Positions 27,134 through 35,241 of a stretch of DNA of 64,000 nucleotides are shown piece by piece. Each line of letters opens with the position of its first letter. The first letter of the stretch is position 1. The notes under the pieces are model-generated. The model was not told the origin of the DNA. It worked only from the letters and a program-made list of their open reading frames with translations, and ran no database searches. Origin of the DNA: Pseudomonas asgharzadehiana (lineage in GTDB: Bacteria; Pseudomonadota; Gammaproteobacteria; Pseudomonadales; Pseudomonadaceae); assembly GCF_019139815.1 (NCBI RefSeq), contig NZ_CP077079.1, positions 4,898,001-4,962,000 of the forward strand. Direction: 5' to 3'. The position numbers were made by a program, and so were the translations under genes.

Positions 27134-28486
27134 TTAGACCACCAACGACAGCAGCATGATGAAGATCAGTGCCACGATGGACAGGATGGTCTCCATCGCC
27201 GTCCAGGTCTTGAAGGTTTCTGCCACGGTCATGTTGAAGTACTGCTTCACCAGCCAGAATCCCGCATCGTTGACGTGAGACAAGATCAACGAGCCCGCCC
27301 CCGTCGCCAACACCAGCAATTCGCGGTTAACCCCTGGGATCATTCCTACCACCGGCACCACGATGCCCGCGCCAGTGATGGTCGCCACGGTCGCGGAACC
27401 GGTGGCCACGCGGATCACCGCCGCCACCAGCCACGCCAGCAGAATCGGGTTGATCTGCGCGTTCACCGCCATATGGCCGATCACGTCACCCACGCCGCTG
27501 GTCACCAGCATCTGCTTGAAGCCACCACCGGCACCGATGATCAGGATGATCGCGGCGGTGGGCGCCAGGCTTGCGTCGAGCAGCTTGAGGATCTGCTTGG
27601 CGTGGATGCCCTGGCGAGTGCCGAAGGTATACAGCGACAGCAGCAGCGCCAGCAGCAAGGCGGTGATCGGGTGACCGATCATGTCCATCCAGTTGCGCAC
27701 TACGTTGCCTTCGGCAAACGCGATGTCGGCGAAGGTTTTGAGCAGCATCAGGAACACCGGCAACAGCACGGTGACCAGGGTGATGCCGAAGCTTGGCAGC
27801 GACTTGTTATCGGTCTCGCGGGCCAGTTGGTCGACCAGCTCCTGGGACGGGTTGCCGGGGATGTACTTGGCGATGAACGTACCGAAGATCGGGCCGGCAA
27901 TGATGGCAGTCGGCAGGGCGACGATCAGGCCGTACAGGATGGTCTTGCCGATGTCCGCGCCAAACACGCCGATGGCCAGCAGCGGGCCCGGATGCGGTGG
28001 CACCAGGCCGTGCACCGCCGACAGGCCGGCCAGCAGCGGGATGCCGATCTTGATCAACGACACGCCGGTGCGGCGCGCAACAATAAACACCAGCGGGATC
28101 AGCAGTACAAAACCGATCTCGAAGAACAGCGGGATGCCCACCAGGAAGGCGGCAAACATCATGGCCCACTGGACCTTGTCCTTGCCGAAAGCGCGGATCA
28201 GGGTCTGGGCGATCTGATCGGCGCCGCCGGATTCGGCCATCATCTTGCCGAGCATGGTGCCCAGCGCGAGGATGATGCCGACAAAGCCGAGCACCCCGCC
28301 AAAACCGTCCTGGAACGCCTTGATGATCTTGTCCACGGGCATGCCCGAGGTCAGGCCGAGGAAGCCGGCCGCGATGATCAACGCAATAAAGGGGTGAACC
28401 TTGAACTTGGTGATCAGAACGATCAACCCGATGATGGTGACGACTGCATCTAGCAGCAGGTACGACTCGTGGGACATGCCAAACAT
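27134..28486 (-). CDS. gntP: GntP-family gluconate:H+ symporter
   Basis: This 450-residue inner-membrane protein has 12-14 hydrophobic segments of the GntP family. Examples are IIGLIVLITKFKVHPFIALI at the start and GLVPPHPGPLLA, the conserved family motif, near residue 180. It imports gluconate, which the neighbouring kinase GntK phosphorylates to 6-phosphogluconate for the Entner-Doudoroff pathway. AGGAGAG lies 6 nt before the ATG at 28486. A GntR-type operator at 28543 sits in the gap after gntK, so it may have its own regulated promoter. Confidence 0.92.
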   Translation of the reverse strand: MFGMSHESYLLLDAVVTIIGLIVLITKFKVHPFIALIIAAGFLGLTSGMPVDKIIKAFQDGFGGVLGFVGIILALGTMLGKMMAESGGADQIAQTLIRAFGKDKVQWAMMFAAFLVGIPLFFEIGFVLLIPLVFIVARRTGVSLIKIGIPLLAGLSAVHGLVPPHPGPLLAIGVFGADIGKTILYGLIVALPTAIIAGPIFGTFIAKYIPGNPSQELVDQLARETDNKSLPSFGITLVTVLLPVFLMLLKTFADIAFAEGNVVRNWMDMIGHPITALLLALLLSLYTFGTRQGIHAKQILKLLDASLAPTAAIILIIGAGGGFKQMLVTSGVGDVIGHMAVNAQINPILLAWLVAAVIRVATGSATVATITGAGIVVPVVGMIPGVNRELLVLATGAGSLILSHVNDAGFWLVKQYFNMTVAETFKTWTAMETILSIVALIFIMLLSLVV

Positions 28487-28542
28487 GGGGGTCTCTCCTG
28501 TTTGTTGTTGTTATTAAAGCGGGTGTTGAATTTCCTGCCGGG

Positions 28543-28554
28543 GATAGCGCTATC
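28543..28554. promoter_or_regulatory. GntR operator, gntK-gntP gap
   Basis: GATAGCGCTATC is a perfect 12-bp palindrome 57 bp before the gntP start. The central AGCGCT is repeated at 29122 and 29273. A central CG dyad is typical of LacI-family operators and fits the GntR encoded at 29319. Confidence 0.85.
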
Positions 28555-28569
28555 TTTTCCGGCAAAAAA

Positions 28570-29103
28570 TTAATCAGTTCGTTCAAAACCGTGCAGAAGC
28601 CACCAGGCGTTGGTTTGCTCGGCCAGGGCCTCAACGCTGTCTTCGCTGGCGTTGAGGGCCAGGGTCAGCGGCTCGCCTTTGGGCGATTCAAGGGTGGCGA
28701 ACTGGCTGTCTATGAGGCTTGCCGGCATGAAATGGCCGGGGCGATGGGACACGCGGTCCGAGGCCACTTCACGGGTCAGTTCCAAAAAGACGAAACCCAG
28801 GCCCGGCGCGGCTTCACGCAGGTGGTCGCGGTATTTCTTCTTCAGGGCTGAACAGGTGAGCACCGGATGTTCACCGGCTTTAAGAGAGCGGCGCAGTTCA
28901 TCGCAGAGGATGTCGAGCCAGCCGGCGCGGTCGTCGTCGTCGAGGGGGTGGCCTGCGCTCATCTTTTCGATGTTGGCGGCGGGGTGAAAGCTGTCGCCTT
29001 CAATGGCAGTGGCGCCGTTCAGCCGGCACAGGGCCTCGCTGACACTGGTCTTGCCGCAGCCGGCGACGCCCATGATGACCAGGGCGGTAACAGGTTGACT
29101 CAT
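28570..29103 (-). CDS. gntK: Gluconokinase
   Basis: This 177-residue P-loop kinase phosphorylates gluconate to 6-phosphogluconate. The Walker A motif is IMGVAGCGKTSV (residues 10-21). EGDSFHPAANIEKMSAGHPLDDDDRAGWLD is the gluconokinase-specific substrate segment, and LTCSALKKKYRDHLR follows. The ATG at 29103 has GAGGTG 5 nt upstream; the codon at 29115 is rejected. It is upstream of gntP on the same strand and divergent from gntR. The second GntR operator lies 18 bp upstream of its start. Confidence 0.94.
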   Translation of the reverse strand: MSQPVTALVIMGVAGCGKTSVSEALCRLNGATAIEGDSFHPAANIEKMSAGHPLDDDDRAGWLDILCDELRRSLKAGEHPVLTCSALKKKYRDHLREAAPGLGFVFLELTREVASDRVSHRPGHFMPASLIDSQFATLESPKGEPLTLALNASEDSVEALAEQTNAWWLLHGFERTD

Positions 29104-29121
29104 GAAACACCTCAAGACGCA

Positions 29122-29133
29122 GATAGCGCTACC
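29122..29133. promoter_or_regulatory. GntR operator in front of gntK
   Basis: GATAGCGCTACC differs from the perfect palindrome at 28543 by one base. Its position just before the gntK ribosome site fits repression by promoter or early-transcript blocking. Confidence 0.8.
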
Positions 29134-29272
29134 TTTGCACGCCTTGAGGCGAGTGCAAAAACAGGCTTTTCCCGCGCCGTCTTGTCATTTTTATGGAGTG
29201 ACGCGTGCATCCGCTCCAATCATTTGAACCGGATCAGGCAACCCAGAGTTCAATAATTTGCAGCCATTTGGA

Positions 29273-29284
29273 GACAGCGCTACC
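29273..29284. promoter_or_regulatory. GntR operator in front of gntR
   Basis: GACAGCGCTACC is a third copy of the AGCGCT-centred site, 35 bp before the gntR start, suggesting that GntR represses its own gene. Confidence 0.75.
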
Positions 29285-29318
29285 TTAGTGCCTCGATTTT
29301 TGTTTGGCAAGCCGCCTG

Positions 29319-30347
29319 ATGACCTCCAAGAACGATAAAAATACGCGCACCACGGGTCGCCCGACCCTTAACGAAGTCGCCCGCCTGGCCGGCGTCAGCC
29401 CGATTACCGCTTCCCGCGCCTTGCGTGGCATCAGCACCGTGGCCGTTGAGCTGGTCGAAAAAGTGCAGCACGCCGCCGCCGAACTCAACTACGTGGTCAA
29501 CCCCGCCGCCCGCGCCCTGGCCTCGGCCCAGAGCCATTCGGTGGTGGTATTGGTGCCGTCGTTGTCCAACCTGCTGTTCATCGAAACCCTCGAAGCCATT
29601 CACCAGGTGCTGCGGCCCAAGGGCTTCGAAGTGCTGATCGGCAACTCCCACTATTCGCGCGATGAAGAAGAAAACCTGCTGCGCAACTACATGGCCTACC
29701 AGCCTCGGGGTTTGCTGCTGACGGGGTTCGATCGCACCGAAAGCGCCCGACGGATGGTCGAGGCCAGTAACGTGCCCTGCGTATACATGATGGACCTGGA
29801 CCCGAATGCGGGCGTGAACTGCGTGGGCTTCTCGCAACTGGCCGCGGGCGAAACAGCGGCGGCGCATTTATTGTCCCGTGGGCGCAAACGCCTGGCCTAT
29901 ATCGGCGCCCAGTTGGACCAACGCACCCTGCTGCGCGGCGAAGGGTTCCGCCGGGCATTGCAACAGGCGGGCAAGTACGACCCGGCGTTGGAACTGCTCA
30001 CGCCGCGCCCGTCTTCCGTGGGGCTGGGCGGTGAGTTGTTTTTGCAACTGCTGGCCGCGCATCCGGATGTGGATGCGGTCTTCTTCGGCAACGACGACCT
30101 GGCCCATGGCGCCCTGCTGGAAGCGATGCGCCATGGTATTAAAGTGCCGGAGCGCGTGGCGGTGCTGGGCTTCAACGACTTGCCCGCGTCGGCGTTCATG
30201 GTGCCGCGCTTGAGCAGCATCAGCACGCCACGGGAAGCCATTGGCCGGCGCGCGGCGGAACATTTGTTGACGATCATGGCGGGTAACAAGATCGCCAAAC
30301 CGGTGGTGGATATGGGGTTTGAGTTGCAGGTACGGGAAAGCACGTAA
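29319..30347 (+). CDS. gntR: LacI-family gluconate utilisation repressor
   Basis: This 342-residue LacI-family repressor has the HTH and hinge at residues 12-65 (PTLNEVARLAGVSPITASRA, then LRGISTVAVELVEKVQ and ALASAQS). The sugar-binding-protein-like core reads VVVLVPSLSNLLFIETLEAI and VFFGNDDLAHGAL, with LSSISTPREAIGRRA at the end. The TTG at 29304 is a possible earlier start; I prefer the ATG at 29319. It is divergent from gntK-gntP. The three AGCGCT palindromes are its probable operators, and gluconate or 6-phosphogluconate is the likely inducer. Confidence 0.92.
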   Translation: MTSKNDKNTRTTGRPTLNEVARLAGVSPITASRALRGISTVAVELVEKVQHAAAELNYVVNPAARALASAQSHSVVVLVPSLSNLLFIETLEAIHQVLRPKGFEVLIGNSHYSRDEEENLLRNYMAYQPRGLLLTGFDRTESARRMVEASNVPCVYMMDLDPNAGVNCVGFSQLAAGETAAAHLLSRGRKRLAYIGAQLDQRTLLRGEGFRRALQQAGKYDPALELLTPRPSSVGLGGELFLQLLAAHPDVDAVFFGNDDLAHGALLEAMRHGIKVPERVAVLGFNDLPASAFMVPRLSSISTPREAIGRRAAEHLLTIMAGNKIAKPVVDMGFELQVREST

Positions 30348-30419
30348 GACGCCTGTAAGACGGGGCTGACATCGCGGTAAGCCCCTTGCCCGGTTGCCTA
30401 CGCTTACGTCAGAATCCGC

Positions 30420-30640
30420 CGGCTTGTGTGCCTGGGAGGTGGTCTTTAAGGTTGGCCGGTCGCTGAATTTTTCGGTGATCGGGTTTAGTAGCCCGACTAT
30501 TGGTCACTCTTAGTGCATGAGCCTTTTCTGTTTTATGGCGGCTGTGCGTAGGGCATCTTCGGGTGCGCCGGCTTTGAGTGTCCACCGGTCTACTAACCTG
30601 CGTACAGCTGCCACCCTCGTTGAGTAGCGATGAGGTATCA
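30420..30640 (+). ncRNA. Candidate structured RNA leader with three-way junction
   Basis: In a 314-bp gap without a long gene, the + strand can fold into a strong multi-stem RNA. P1 pairs 30537-30552 with 30597-30612 (16 bp, three of them G-U wobbles). Inside, GCAUC (30553-30557) pairs with GGUGC around a UUCG loop, and GCCGG (30567-30571) pairs with CCGGU (30585-30589). CGGGUU/AGCCCG forms a hairpin just upstream (about 30480-30495), and CUCGUU/GAUGAG another just downstream. The element ends shortly before the small ORF at 30662. From memory, closely similar sequences precede DUF3077/DUF6124 genes in other pseudomonads. The function is unknown. Confidence 0.6.
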
Positions 30641-30661
30641 GCCACATCAGGTACGTCAACA

Positions 30662-30892
30662 ATGCAAAGCATCCCCACGCATACGCTCTTCACTGTCACT
30701 CCTGGTTCCTCCACCGAAACCCTGCTGATCAACAGCTACGAAACCGTGTCTGCCGTGAGCACCTTGTTGCTCGACCTGTCCAATGACCTCAGTGGTAAAC
30801 AGCGTGATGTGGCATTGGCCATTCATCAACTGAGCGAGCTGTCCGTCTTGCTGGTGGGCAAAGCCATGGACCAACATACTCCGCGCTGTTAA
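30662..30892 (+). CDS. Small DUF3077/DUF6124-like protein
   Basis: This 76-residue protein has the core LFTVTPGSSTETLLINSYE with TVSAVSTLLLDLSNDLSGKQ and RDVALAIHQLSELSVLLVGKAM. I recognise it as the helical motif of small Pseudomonas DUF3077/DUF6124 proteins, which are multicopy and of unknown function. Members are often longer (about 90-120 residues), so the N-terminus may be truncated. An earlier in-frame GTG at 30578 lies inside the leader's stem region and has no ribosome site. A truncated REPIN follows. Confidence 0.6.
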   Translation: MQSIPTHTLFTVTPGSSTETLLINSYETVSAVSTLLLDLSNDLSGKQRDVALAIHQLSELSVLLVGKAMDQHTPRC

Positions 30893-30907
30893 GACCTTTA
30901 CTCGGTC

Positions 30908-30994
30908 AAAATGTGGGAGGGGGCTTGCTCCCGATGACGGCGTGTCAGCCAAGTATTCATTAGCTGGACCACTGCTATCGGGAGCAAGCCCCCT
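30908..30994. repeat. REPIN with truncated right arm
   Basis: The left REP AAATGTGGGAGGGGGCTTGC is complete. The right copy reads GGGAGCAAGCCCCC and then breaks off to TTGTTTTAC, so the terminal TCCCACATTT is missing. The truncation shows loss of part of the outer stem after insertion. Confidence 0.85.
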
Positions 30995-31078
30995 TGTTTT
31001 ACCGTGCCCGCTTGGGCATCTCGCCGTAGCGTGCAGGCCCTGCTAGATTGTCTCCCTCTCCACTGCCAGGGAATCACC

Positions 31079-31714
31079 ATGGGACACTCACTGAAAATCC
31101 TCGGCCGCACCTCTTCCATCAATGTGCGCAAAGTACTCTGGACCTGCCACGAACTGGGCATCGACTACGCGCACGAGGACAACTGGGGCATCGGCTTCAA
31201 ACCCACCCAATCCGCCGAATTCCTCGCCCTCAACCCCAACGCGCAAATACCGGTGCTGATCGACGACCATGGCGTGCTGTGGGAATCCAACACCATCTGC
31301 CGCTACCTCGTCAGCCTCTATCAGCGCCACGACCTGTTGCCCGCCGAACCCGCGCCACGGGCGCGGGTGGAGCAATGGATGGACTGGCAGGCCACCGAAC
31401 TCAATCCGTCTTGGGGTTACGCTTTCCATGCCTTGGTGCGCCAGCACCCCGACTATCAGGACCCGGAGCGTATCAAGGCCGGTGTAAAGGCCTGGAACGA
31501 CAAGATGGGTCTGCTGGAGCAGCAGCTCGCGAAAACAAAGGCCTACGTCGCCGGTGAAGAGTTCACCCTGGCCGACATCCTCATCGGCCTTTCGGTGCAC
31601 CGTTGGCGCATGACACTCCCGGAGCATCCGCCCTACCCTGCCATCGCGGCCTACTACGAACGCCTCAGGCAACATCAGGGCTTCAAGAACTTCGCCCTCG
31701 ACGGTCACAACTAG
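31079..31714 (+). CDS. Glutathione S-transferase
   Basis: This 211-residue GST has a thioredoxin-like N-terminal domain (LKILGRTSSINVRKVLWTCH, then NPNAQIPVLIDDHGVLWESNTICRYL) and an all-helical C-terminal domain (AYVAGEEFTLADILIGLSVHRW, the N-capping box region). The catalytic residue is probably the serine near residue 12-13. It conjugates glutathione to electrophiles; the substrate is unknown. AGGGA precedes the ATG at 31079. Confidence 0.9.
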   Translation: MGHSLKILGRTSSINVRKVLWTCHELGIDYAHEDNWGIGFKPTQSAEFLALNPNAQIPVLIDDHGVLWESNTICRYLVSLYQRHDLLPAEPAPRARVEQWMDWQATELNPSWGYAFHALVRQHPDYQDPERIKAGVKAWNDKMGLLEQQLAKTKAYVAGEEFTLADILIGLSVHRWRMTLPEHPPYPAIAAYYERLRQHQGFKNFALDGHN

Positions 31715-31753
31715 AATCGGCAAGACGTTTTCCCGAGTCGGACGGCAACGCCT

Positions 31754-31787
31754 GGCCGCTGGCGGCACAAGTCTTGCCGCAGCGGCC
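31754..31787. other. Strong GC-rich hairpin between the GST gene and a hypothetical gene
   Basis: GGCCGCTGGCGGC (31754-31766) pairs with GCCGCAGCGGCC (31776-31787), with one bulged base and a 9-nt loop. An outer CGGCAAGAC/GTCTTGCCG pair also exists and would compete with this fold. No T-run follows, so it is a transcript structure of unknown role. The rest of the 161-bp gap shows nothing else. Confidence 0.5.
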
Positions 31788-31875
31788 ATGCCATCCCCAA
31801 CAAACACGGGGCTTTGATGCCCGGCACGCTATTTGCTCCAGCGGTTGCACCGTACATTTTCCCAGGTGACCGATC

Positions 31876-32373
31876 ATGCTGGTTAACAACAACACCCAAG
31901 CCCTGTCGACCGTGCAACAGATCAAGCGGCCCGACATGGACCCCGCCAACGCCGCCGCCAGCGCGCTGTACAGCGGTGCCCTGCAAGCGGTGCAACAAAG
32001 CGTGACCGTGCCGGCCGCGCAGAAGGAACTGGACAAGGCGACCGATCGTATCGATGAAGCCTTCGCCAAGACCCGCGTGCAGTTACAGGCCAGCGCAGCA
32101 ACCAGCGATGTGCCGTCGACCACGGCAGCTTCGGGCGCGCGCGCCGAGTTCACCGACTACATGAGCAAATCCCCGGCCGAGCGGATTCGTGAGCAGTTGC
32201 TCAAGGAGCAAGGCTTGACCGAGGCGGATGTGCAGACCATGTCGCAGGAAAAACAGGACGCTATTTCCAAGCAAGTGGCCGAGCGCCTCAAGCAGCAGCA
32301 AGAGCAGCAGGTAGCGGCGAAAACGGCAGACCCGCAGGCCCGGACAGTGAAAGAAACCCTGGCGGCAATCTAG
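31876..32373 (+). CDS. Hypothetical helical protein
   Basis: I do not recognise this 165-residue protein. It has no signal peptide or membrane segment. It is rich in Ala, Gln, Lys and Glu, with long predicted helices. The segment ARAEFTDYMSKSPAERIREQLLKEQGLTEADVQ looks like a conserved helical motif, followed by a glutamine-rich tail (ERLKQQQEQQVAAKTADP). It stands alone with a CDS-like codon pattern, between a GST gene and a convergent LysR gene. Confidence 0.7.
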   Translation: MLVNNNTQALSTVQQIKRPDMDPANAAASALYSGALQAVQQSVTVPAAQKELDKATDRIDEAFAKTRVQLQASAATSDVPSTTAASGARAEFTDYMSKSPAERIREQLLKEQGLTEADVQTMSQEKQDAISKQVAERLKQQQEQQVAAKTADPQARTVKETLAAI

Positions 32374-32445
32374 GCCGCGCCGCTGGCCTGATGCGTGTGG
32401 TTTGAGCGGGCGATCAAAACGATGACAGGGGTTTGCGCAAGGCTG

Positions 32446-33315
32446 CTATTGAGCCAGCATTTGCAACAAGGCGCTGGCACTGGAGGACAGCGGGCGTCGT
32501 GGGGTTGCCACCAGCGCAAATTCACGATGCACCGGCACCTTCAACGGCATGACGCGCAAGCCTCGGCGCTCGACGGGCAAGGTCATTTCCGGCACCAGGG
32601 TCACGCCCACTCCTTCACGCACCAGGCTGAAGGCGCTGCTCCATTCGCGCACTTGCACGCGGATATCGCCCAGCGCCAGCCCGGCCTCGGCGCCAAGGCT
32701 GCGGGCATTGGCGGTGCAGCCGCCGGTGGCGAGTACAAAGGGTTGTTGAAGTAATTCTTCCAGCGACACGCTGGCCTCAGAGGGGCGCTGTGCCAGTGCA
32801 TGGTCCGCGGGCAATACTGCCAGCCACAGGTCACGCCCCAGCAATGTGGCATTGCGCTCAGGCTGGGGGTTGAGCACCACGCCCAGGTCAATCAGGCCGG
32901 CCTCGAGCAAGGTGTCCACTTCGCTGTCGGTCACTTCAAGGGGAGTGACCTCGATACCTGGATACAACTGGGCGAAACGCTGCAACTGCGGCGTTAGAAA
33001 CTTAGCCAGCACACTCGGGAAACTGGCGATACGAATGCTCCCACGCAGCATCGGCCGGGCATGATCCACAGTGCGGCGAATCGTCTGCAAGGCGCCCAGC
33101 ATCACCCGCGCCTGTTCGATCACGCTCAATCCCAGGGCAGTGGGCAAGGTGTTGCGCGGGGCTCGGGTGAACAGTTGCGCGCCCAGGGCCGCCTCCATGC
33201 CGGCCATGGCCTGGCTGGCGGCGGATTGGGTCATGCCCACGCGCTCGGCGGCGGCGGTGATGCTGCCGTGGTCGGCCACGGCCACCAGAAGGCGCCAGTG
33301 CATCAGATTCATCAT
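32446..33315 (-). CDS. LysR-family regulator (paired with a GST gene)
   Basis: This 289-residue LysR-type protein has the HTH LLVAVADHGSITAAAERVGM with TQSAASQAMAGMEAALGAQL, and an effector domain. Two adjacent ATGs (33315, 33312) are possible; AAGGACAG lies about 10 nt upstream. It is divergent from the GST gene at 33413 (97 bp), which it probably regulates. The open frame continues upstream of 33315 only as antisense of the GST. Confidence 0.87.
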   Translation of the reverse strand: MMNLMHWRLLVAVADHGSITAAAERVGMTQSAASQAMAGMEAALGAQLFTRAPRNTLPTALGLSVIEQARVMLGALQTIRRTVDHARPMLRGSIRIASFPSVLAKFLTPQLQRFAQLYPGIEVTPLEVTDSEVDTLLEAGLIDLGVVLNPQPERNATLLGRDLWLAVLPADHALAQRPSEASVSLEELLQQPFVLATGGCTANARSLGAEAGLALGDIRVQVREWSSAFSLVREGVGVTLVPEMTLPVERRGLRVMPLKVPVHREFALVATPRRPLSSSASALLQMLAQ

Positions 33316-33412
33316 GGCAGTCGCTGTCCTTATGGCAGGGCGCTGAAGGTTTAATTTTACCCACGGTGGCATGCCCGCGAGACTGGCGCAAATTCTGCGG
33401 AGCCGCCCCCTG

Positions 33413-34015
33413 ATGAAACTGTACTTTTCTCCAAACGCCTGCTCCCTCGCCCCGCATATCGTGCTGCGCGAATTGGCGCTGCCCTTTGACCTGGTGCGAG
33501 TCGACAACCAGGCAAAAACCACCGCCGATGGCGAAGATTTCTTGCAGATCAATCCCAAGGGTTATGTGGCGGCGCTGCAACTGGACAATGGTCAGGTGCT
33601 GACCGAAGCCAGCGCCATCCTGCAATACCTCGCCGACCTCAAACCCGACGCTGAGTTGGCCCCGGCCAATGGCAGCTGGGAGCGCGTGCGCTTGCAGGAA
33701 TGGCTGAACTTCATTGCCAGCGAAGTGCATGGCGGGTTAGCGGTGTTCTTCAACAGCGCGATCCAAGGTGACATCAAGGCGATGTTCATGGCCACGCTAT
33801 TCAAGCGCTTTGCGATTCTGGTACAGACGCTGGAGCGGCAGGACTACTTGATGGGTTCACAGTTTTCGGTAGCGGATGTGTATTTGTTCGTGGTGCTGCG
33901 CTGGGCCGACATTCACGCGATCAATCTGCGCGAGTGGCCGGCGCTGGCAGCGTTTCAACAACGGGTAAGTGCACGGCCAACGGTGATTGCCGCGTTGGCC
34001 GCTGAAAACCGCTGA
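33413..34015 (+). CDS. Glutathione S-transferase (beta-class-like)
   Basis: This 200-residue GST starts MKLYFSPNACSLAPHIVLRE, the beta-class pattern with a conserved Cys and Ser at residues 10-11. The cis-proline region NPKGYVAALQLDNGQVLTEA then supplies the EA glutathione contact. The C-terminal domain has the N-capping box SQFSVADVYLFVVLRW. It detoxifies electrophiles or protects against oxidative damage. It is preceded by the divergent LysR gene. Confidence 0.9.
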   Translation: MKLYFSPNACSLAPHIVLRELALPFDLVRVDNQAKTTADGEDFLQINPKGYVAALQLDNGQVLTEASAILQYLADLKPDAELAPANGSWERVRLQEWLNFIASEVHGGLAVFFNSAIQGDIKAMFMATLFKRFAILVQTLERQDYLMGSQFSVADVYLFVVLRWADIHAINLREWPALAAFQQRVSARPTVIAALAAENR

Positions 34016-34026
34016 AGCTAAGGTGA

Positions 34027-34143
34027 TCAGTGCCCGAACAGCCCGGTTTCGGTCTTCTTGGCTTTTTTGTCGGCACGTTTTTCATCGGCGGTCTTTGCCG
34101 GTTTTTTCTTCGAGGCTTTCTTTGAATCCATACCTTTGGCCAT
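34027..34143 (-). CDS. Small lysine-rich protein (38 aa)
   Basis: This 38-residue basic protein begins MAKGMDSKKASKKKPAKTAD and ends KTETGLFGH. About a third of the residues are lysine, so the calculated pI must be very high. Pseudomonas genomes carry similar short KKxKKT proteins of unknown function; nucleic-acid or polyphosphate binding is a guess. It is convergent with the GST gene and separated from its stop by 11 bp. Confidence 0.6.
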   Translation of the reverse strand: MAKGMDSKKASKKKPAKTADEKRADKKAKKTETGLFGH

Positions 34144-34247
34144 GCTGCGTACTCCACTGTAAGGGGATGCAGCATTGGGTATACCACCTATTACCCGGCA
34201 GAAGGCGCTTATAATCGCCGGCTCTTCATAACGCGTGCTTGAACACC

Positions 34248-34655
34248 ATGCCCGAGTTGCCCATTGATCTGCTGGCAGAGCCCCTGTGGCCGCTGCTGAA
34301 CAAGTTTTATCGCCGCCATGACTCTTCGATGAAAGCCCTCAAGGGTGGACGACTATGGGTTGTGCGGGATACAGAAATTGTGGCCGGGCTGTGCCTGAGC
34401 CCCGTGGTGGGTGGGCAGTGGCTGACGGGGATGTTCGTCGACCCGGCCTATCGCGGCCAGGGGCTGGCGACGCGGTTGATTCAACAGGCGGTCGCCGGGG
34501 TGGACGGCACGGTGTGGCTGCTGTGCCATCCGGATCTGGAAGGTTTGTATCAGCGCATGGGGTTTTCCCAGGACACCGTGCTGCCGCAGTCGCTAAGTGA
34601 GCGGTTGGTGCGCTACAGGCGTAATAAGCCAATGATTGCGATGGGTTTGCAATAA
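34248..34655 (+). CDS. GNAT-family N-acetyltransferase (small)
   Basis: This 135-residue minimal GNAT enzyme has the binding loop FVDPAYRGQGLATRLIQQAV (about residues 63-82), then a short core and GLYQRMGF near the end. The acceptor is unknown. The ATG at 34248 is preferred to the in-frame TTG at 34239. It is convergent with the deformylase gene. Confidence 0.87.
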   Translation: MPELPIDLLAEPLWPLLNKFYRRHDSSMKALKGGRLWVVRDTEIVAGLCLSPVVGGQWLTGMFVDPAYRGQGLATRLIQQAVAGVDGTVWLLCHPDLEGLYQRMGFSQDTVLPQSLSERLVRYRRNKPMIAMGLQ

Positions 34656-34701
34656 CCAGGGTAGCGAGGCAAGCCCTCCACCCGTTTGATCGGTGTGGAC
34701 G

Positions 34702-35241
34702 TTATTCGTCGGCCGTCGGATCCATGTCCGGGAACATCACCTCGATAAATCCGAACTTGCTGAAATCGGTAATCCGCGACGGGTACAACCGACCGATCAG
34801 GTGATCGCATTCATGCTGCACCACCCGCGCATGGAAACCGTCGGCAAAACGCACAATCGGCTCGCCCTTCGGGTCAAACCCCTCATAGCGAATCTGCTGG
34901 TAACGGTTCACCGCGCCGCGTAACCCCGGCACGGAAAGGCAGCCTTCATAGCCCTCTTCCAACACCGAACTGAGCGGCGTGATCAGCGGGTTGATCAGGA
35001 TGGTCTGCGGTACCGGCGGTGCATCCGGGTAACGTTCGCTGGCTTCGAAGCCAAAGATCACCAATTGCAGGTCCACGCCGATCTGCGGCGCGGCCAGGCC
35101 TACGCCACCGACATGCTCCATGGTCTGGAACATGTCGTCGATCAATTGCCACAGCTCGGGGCTGTCGAACATTTCCGGCGGAACCGCAGGGGCGATGCGC
35201 AGCAGGCGTTCGTCGCCCATTTTCAGGATGTCACGGATCAT
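34702..35241 (-). CDS. def: Peptide deformylase
   Basis: This 179-residue metalloenzyme removes the N-formyl group from nascent proteins. All three motifs are intact: [11 protein letters not shown] (about residues 45-55), EGCLSVPG (about 98-105), and QHECDHLIG (about 142-150) with the HExxDH metal ligands. Its start overlaps the stop of the YihY/BrkB gene by 4 bp. Because the chromosome usually also has a def next to fmt, this is probably a second deformylase. I cannot check that from this window. Confidence 0.93.
   Translation of the reverse strand: MIRDILKMGDERLLRIAPAVPPEMFDSPELWQLIDDMFQTMEHVGGVGLAAPQIGVDLQLVIFGFEASERYPDAPPVPQTILINPLITPLSSVLEEGYEGCLSVPGLRGAVNRYQQIRYEGFDPKGEPIVRFADGFHARVVQHECDHLIGRLYPSRITDFSKFGFIEVMFPDMDPTADE

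Noticed and set aside
27101..28453. Plus-strand ORF of 450 codons across gntP
   Set aside because: It is a His/Gln/Asp-rich shadow of the transporter on the opposite strand.
30578..30661. GTG start 28 codons upstream of the DUF3077/DUF6124-like gene
   Set aside because: It would lie inside the stem region of the leader element and has no ribosome site; the ATG at 30662 fits better.
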